A stretch of 9,329 nt of DNA from Spirochaetales bacterium (lineage in GTDB: Bacteria > Spirochaetota > Spirochaetia > Treponematales > UBA12059), in assembly GCA_016938515.1 (NCBI GenBank), contig JAFGUM010000213.1, forward strand, positions 1 through 9,329, read 5' to 3'. The notes under the pieces are model-generated. The model saw nothing but the letters and a program-made list of their open reading frames with translations, ran no database searches and was not told the DNA's origin. The translations under genes and the position numbers were made by a program. Positions 6,255 to 9,329 of this stretch are shown here, one piece after another; position 1 is the stretch's first letter; every line of letters starts with the position of its first letter.

Positions 6255-7543
6255 TTCTGCGCCTCCCCGGCCTGAGGCTCGGTAGCCTGTGCGTCGAATG
6301 TGTATTTCTTGCGGTTTCTGGGGAACAGCCCGTCTGGCTTGAATATTATGATGACTATCATCGCTACGCCGTAGATGAGTATGCGGTACTGTGCCAGCGG
6401 CCTAAAGTACTCAGGCAGCAATTTGAGTAGCAACGCGCCGCCTATGGCCCCCGGGATCGAGCCGGTTCCGCCTATGACGATGGCCATGAGCACCATGATG
6501 GACTCCCACAGCGTAAAGCTGTCGGGGTTGATGTACGTAGTCTGCGCGGCGAGCACGACGCCCGCTATGCCCGCCCAGAACGCGCCGAGCGCGAAGGTGC
6601 TGAGCTTGTTGCGCACGAGGTCTATGCCCATGGCTTCACAGGCAATCTCGTCTTCGCGCATCGCTTCGAGCGCGCGGCCTACGCGGGAATCTTCTATTCT
6701 CCTGACCACGAATATGGTCAGGATCACCAATACGATGACAATGTAGTAGATGTACGTAGCGGCCTGTTTCGGCGGTAGCTTCAGACCCAGCAGCCATGGT
6801 CGCGGGATAAGGCTGATGCCCGTCGCGCCGCCGGTAACCGGACCGGAGTTCTGCAGGACCATGCGCACGATCTCGCCGAAGGCCAGCGTGATTATAGCCA
6901 GGTAGTCACCGCGCAGCCGCAATACGGGCAAGCTGAGCAGAATGCCAAACACGACTGCGATCGTGCCCGCTATGGGTAGCGCGATCCAGAACAGCCACCC
7001 CGTAGCTATGCCCGCGCTTACGAAGCTGGGGCCGACGAACTTCCACAGGAGGCCGTAGGTATACGCGCCAACCGCGAAGAACGCGGCGTAGCCGAGATTG
7101 AGGAGACCTCCCAGGCCGACAACGATATTGAGACCCAGCGCGAGTATCACGTAGATAAGCGCGGTAATCATGATGTTCGTATGATACATGCCGAGGGCGA
7201 ACGGATAGACGGCGACGGCCGCCAGCAGGACCAGCAACACTACGCGACGTATTGGCTTGCGGGCCAGCGCTGCTGCAATGGCTTCTTTGATCGGCGTTAG
7301 CGGCGTACGCTTTTGCTCCTTGTCGCCACGGTGCGAATTCCATTCCAGCGCCCGGCCCCACGCGAATGACGCGATGAACGATACAATGGCAATCGCCGGC
7401 AGCGATCCCCACCGGAAGCGCACCAGGGCTGTTCCTGCCGTAACGCTGACCTTCATGACGAGGAAGGGGAACAGCAGCACGATGAACCACACCATCTGGA
7501 GCGCCGACGCGGCCAGTTCCTTTGCTAAATTCTTGTGGATCAT
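6251..7543 (-). CDS. livM: Branched-chain amino acid ABC transporter permease LivM
   Basis: The product is 430 residues. An N-terminal extension of about 120 residues holds extra hydrophobic segments (about 14-34 and 48-66), a charged linker near 67-100 and another hydrophobic segment, as in E. coli-type long LivM. The conserved permease core follows: GLNIVVGLGGLLNLGYAAFF near 137-156, the cytoplasmic coupling loop RVGRALEAMREDEIACEAMGID (288-309), which contacts an ATPase, and the MAIVIGGTGSIPGAIGGA motif (353-370). The last ~25 residues are charged and cytoplasmic. It forms the membrane channel with LivH. The start ATG is four bases after the livH stop, with AAGG about nine bases upstream. 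The exact membrane segment count is estimated by eye. Confidence 0.94.
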   Translation of the reverse strand: MIHKNLAKELAASALQMVWFIVLLFPFLVMKVSVTAGTALVRFRWGSLPAIAIVSFIASFAWGRALEWNSHRGDKEQKRTPLTPIKEAIAAALARKPIRRVVLLVLLAAVAVYPFALGMYHTNIMITALIYVILALGLNIVVGLGGLLNLGYAAFFAVGAYTYGLLWKFVGPSFVSAGIATGWLFWIALPIAGTIAVVFGILLSLPVLRLRGDYLAIITLAFGEIVRMVLQNSGPVTGGATGISLIPRPWLLGLKLPPKQAATYIYYIVIVLVILTIFVVRRIEDSRVGRALEAMREDEIACEAMGIDLVRNKLSTFALGAFWAGIAGVVLAAQTTYINPDSFTLWESIMVLMAIVIGGTGSIPGAIGGALLLKLLPEYFRPLAQYRILIYGVAMIVIIIFKPDGLFPRNRKKYTFDAQATEPQAGEAQK

Positions 7544-7547
7544 TCTC

Positions 7548-8450
7548 TTACACCTTCTGCTTCTGGTTCTTGCCGAGGATACCGTCGGGTTTGAGTATCA
7601 GTATGAGGATGAGGATTATGAACGCGAAGGCGTCCTCATAGTCGCTCGAAATGTACCCGGTACCCAGGCTCTCTGTCCAACCGAGGATAAAGCTTCCAAG
7701 CACGGCTCCGGGGATGCTGCCAATGCCGCCGAGAACCGCCGCCACGAAGGCTTTGATGCCGGCTACAAACCCGATGTAGTAGTTGATCTGCCCCATGTAC
7801 GAGCATATCAGGATGCCGCCTATGGCCGCGAGCGCCGAGCCGATTATAAAGGTTACGCTTATAACCTGGTTGATATTGACGCCGACGAGCAGAGCCATCT
7901 GCTTGTCTTGCGCCGTAGCGCGCATCGCCTTGCCAATGCGCGTGAATTTTATGAGGAAGGTCAGGGCGACCATGACGATGGCCGTCGTTACGAGGATGAT
8001 GAACTGGGTGGAGTTGATGTACTCCCGTACCGGTAGCAAGAACTTCAGTTCCGGCAGGTACGACGGAAAGGAAAGGTATTTTTCAGTTTGCGCTAGCAGT
8101 ATGAAGTTCTGCAAGATAAGCGAGATACCTATGGCGCTGATGAGCGCTGATAGTCTCGTCTTGTTTCTAAGGGGACGGTACGCGACTCGCTCGATGGTAA
8201 AGCCAAATGCCGCCGAGTACAGCACAGCCGCGAGTATGGAGACCAGCAGTACGACTGGCGTGGACACGCCGAGTGAAAACAGGAACCCACCTACTATCAG
8301 CGCGGTAAAACCGCCGATCATATACACCTCGCCGTGCGCGAAGTTGATGAGCTGCACGATGCCGTACACCATCGTGTATCCGAGCGCGATGAGGGCATAG
8401 ATGCTCCCTTTCGCCGTGCCGCTCAGAAAGAGCTTTAGAAAATAATCCAT
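7548..8450 (-). CDS. livH: Branched-chain amino acid ABC transporter permease LivH
   Basis: The product is 300 residues, the typical LivH length, with about eight hydrophobic segments. Family marks are the N-terminal ALIALGYTMVYGIVQLINFA (19-38) followed by HGEVYMIGG, the coupling loop RIGKAMRATAQDKQMALLVG (171-190) and the conserved FVAAVLGGIGSIPGAVLGSF (235-254). The C-terminus KPDGILGKNQ is also usual. It forms the second half of the channel with LivM. The ATG at 8450 is preceded by a purine-rich GGGAGAGGG, the nearest part eight bases away. A 143-base gap containing hairpins separates it from livJ, unlike the tightly packed genes that follow, so the four genes livHMGF could be expressed at a lower level than livJ. 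Confidence 0.95.
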   Translation of the reverse strand: MDYFLKLFLSGTAKGSIYALIALGYTMVYGIVQLINFAHGEVYMIGGFTALIVGGFLFSLGVSTPVVLLVSILAAVLYSAAFGFTIERVAYRPLRNKTRLSALISAIGISLILQNFILLAQTEKYLSFPSYLPELKFLLPVREYINSTQFIILVTTAIVMVALTFLIKFTRIGKAMRATAQDKQMALLVGVNINQVISVTFIIGSALAAIGGILICSYMGQINYYIGFVAGIKAFVAAVLGGIGSIPGAVLGSFILGWTESLGTGYISSDYEDAFAFIILILILILKPDGILGKNQKQKV

Positions 8451-8475
8451 GCTGATCCCTCTCCCGCGGCATCCA

Positions 8476-8487
8476 CAAGCCGGCTTG
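8476..8487. repeat. Perfect 12-base palindrome in the livJ-livH leader
   Basis: CAAGCCGGCTTG reads the same on both strands. It lies about 26 bases before the livH start and next to a second inverted pair, GCCGG (8479-8483) with CCGGC (8491-8495). It could be a protein-binding site or part of an mRNA structure near the livH ribosome-binding site. No known regulator site is recognised. Confidence 0.4.
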
Positions 8488-8524
8488 ATTCCGGCCGCCG
8501 CTCGTATCCGATCGTTGGGTGCTT

Positions 8525-8567
8525 AATAAACAGGCCGTCCCGGCAAGTCAATACCGGAACGGCCCTG
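8525..8567 (-). terminator. Leaky terminator or stabilising hairpin between livJ and livH
   Basis: On the - strand CAGGGCCGTTCCGG (8567-8554) pairs with CCGGGACGGCCTG (8543-8531) around a ten-base loop, giving a long GC-rich stem with one bulged base and one G-U pair. It begins 26 bases after the livJ stop and is followed by TTTATT, a broken T-tract. In liv and other binding-protein transporters such hairpins commonly stop most transcripts or protect the upstream mRNA, so that binding protein exceeds permease. That role is inferred here; the hairpin itself is plain. Confidence 0.7.
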
Positions 8568-8593
8568 TAGAACATGATTCCGGAACGTTGTCT

Positions 8594-9329
8594 TTACTTC
8601 AGTTCTACGTACTTGCCGTTCTGAACCTGGTATACGGAGAAGCCGAAGCCGATAACGTCGCCGATCTTGTCGAAGCTGATCTTGCCGAGAGCCGTTTCAA
8701 CGTACTCGGAGCGGAGAGCCTTGACGATGGCGTCGTAGTCGGTGCTGCCGGCTACCTTGATGGCGTTGACGGCGGCCTGGGTCGCGGCGTACGCGTTCAG
8801 GAAGAAGGCGCCGGGCTCCTCGCCGTTGTACTTGGCCTTGTGGTCGGCTACTGCCTTGATGGCCATCGGGTTGGAGCTGGTGTCCATCGGGCCAGTGGCG
8901 TATACGCCTTCGGCGTACTTGCCGGCGACTTCGATGAAGGTGTCATCCTTGACGCCGTCATCGGATACGAACGGCAGGTCCATGCCCTTGTCCTTCATCT
9001 GCTGGACGAGCTTGGAAGCCTCGGGGTGGTAGCCGCCCCAGACGACGCCAGCGGCGCCGGAGTTGCCAATCTTGTTGACCACGGCCGAATAGTCGGGAGC
9101 GCCGGGGTTGACGCCTTCGAACAGCACTACGGAGATGCCTTCTTCTTCAGCGTACTGCTTTACGAGTTCGGCAAAGCCCTTGCCGTAGTCGCCCTTGTCG
9201 TGGAGAACAGCCAGGGTCTTGAGCCCGAGCTTGTCCTTTATGAACATGGTGGCGAGCTTGGCCTGGGCGTCATCCGGCGCAATGGTGCGGAAGAAGTTGG
9301 GATACTCGCCGCTCTGGGTAAGGGGCGGG
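8594..9329 (-). CDS. livJ: Branched-chain amino acid binding protein LivJ, N-terminus outside window
   Basis: About 245 C-terminal residues are visible; the frame stays open to the right edge, so the signal sequence and first lobe start are not seen. The visible part begins PPLTQSGEYPNFFRTIAPDD, a typical stretch of type I periplasmic binding proteins of the LivJ group. Then come the lobe-2 features KTLAVLHDKGDYGKGFAELV, GVNPGAPDYSAVVNKI and GVVWGGYHPEASKLVQQM. The C-terminus (GKISFDKIGDVIGFGFSVYQVQNGKYVELK) is the usual ending. It captures amino acids outside the inner membrane and delivers them to LivHM. Position directly upstream of livHMGF supports the transporter assignment; ligand range (Leu/Ile/Val or another amino acid or small amide) cannot be read from this part. 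A Met at 9247 is internal, not a start. Confidence 0.93.
   Translation of the reverse strand, partial: PPLTQSGEYPNFFRTIAPDDAQAKLATMFIKDKLGLKTLAVLHDKGDYGKGFAELVKQYAEEEGISVVLFEGVNPGAPDYSAVVNKIGNSGAAGVVWGGYHPEASKLVQQMKDKGMDLPFVSDDGVKDDTFIEVAGKYAEGVYATGPMDTSSNPMAIKAVADHKAKYNGEEPGAFFLNAYAATQAAVNAIKVAGSTDYDAIVKALRSEYVETALGKISFDKIGDVIGFGFSVYQVQNGKYVELK

Noticed and set aside
6906..7490. 194-codon - strand frame inside livM in another frame
   Set aside because: It is arginine- and proline-rich and out of frame with the clear LivM product, a typical shadow of a GC-rich gene.
7257..8036. 259-codon open frame on the + strand across the livM-livH junction
   Set aside because: It is antisense to two well-conserved permease genes, is full of charged and low-complexity residues, and has no family likeness.

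Overview
The window reads as ordinary chromosome of a moderately GC-rich bacterium. Nothing in it is phage-like, plasmid-like or IS-like, and I see no rRNA, tRNA or CRISPR repeats. Gene content is a complete set of core liv branched-chain amino acid transporter genes, an AcuB-like CBS/ACT protein, a periplasmic alkaline phosphatase, a YibE/F membrane protein and a NudL-type Nudix hydrolase. A spirochaete or another anaerobic, amino-acid-using lineage would fit, but this is a guess from gene content and the sequence does not settle it.

Layout: one gene, at the left edge, is on the + strand. It is the C-terminal part of a sensor histidine kinase (1-522). Everything else (524-9329) is on the - strand and is transcribed from right to left. 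In that order come livJ (cut by the right edge), a hairpin in the leader, livH, livM, livG, livF and the CBS/ACT gene, closed by a strong intrinsic terminator at 4018-4060. A separate unit follows: an AT-rich promoter-like stretch, then a secreted alkaline phosphatase with a very strong Shine-Dalgarno, ended by two tandem GC-rich hairpins (2367-2424). Last is a translationally coupled pair, yibE/F then nudL, whose stop codon lies one base from the stop of the convergent kinase gene.

How the genes work together: LivJ captures branched-chain amino acids in the periplasm, LivH and LivM form the membrane channel, and LivG and LivF power it. The CBS/ACT protein sits 22 bases behind livF in the same transcript and is a plausible nucleotide- or amino-acid-sensing partner. 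The hairpin between livJ and livH probably lets the binding protein be made in excess over the membrane parts. The phosphatase would release phosphate outside the cytoplasm. The yibE/F-nudL pair links a membrane protein of unknown role to a probable CoA diphosphatase.

I found no clearly new biological system. The observations most worth a second look are the CBS/ACT gene inside the liv operon, the structured livJ-livH leader, the 127-residue stretch between conserved metal-site motifs of the phosphatase, and the coupled yibE/F-nudL pair.
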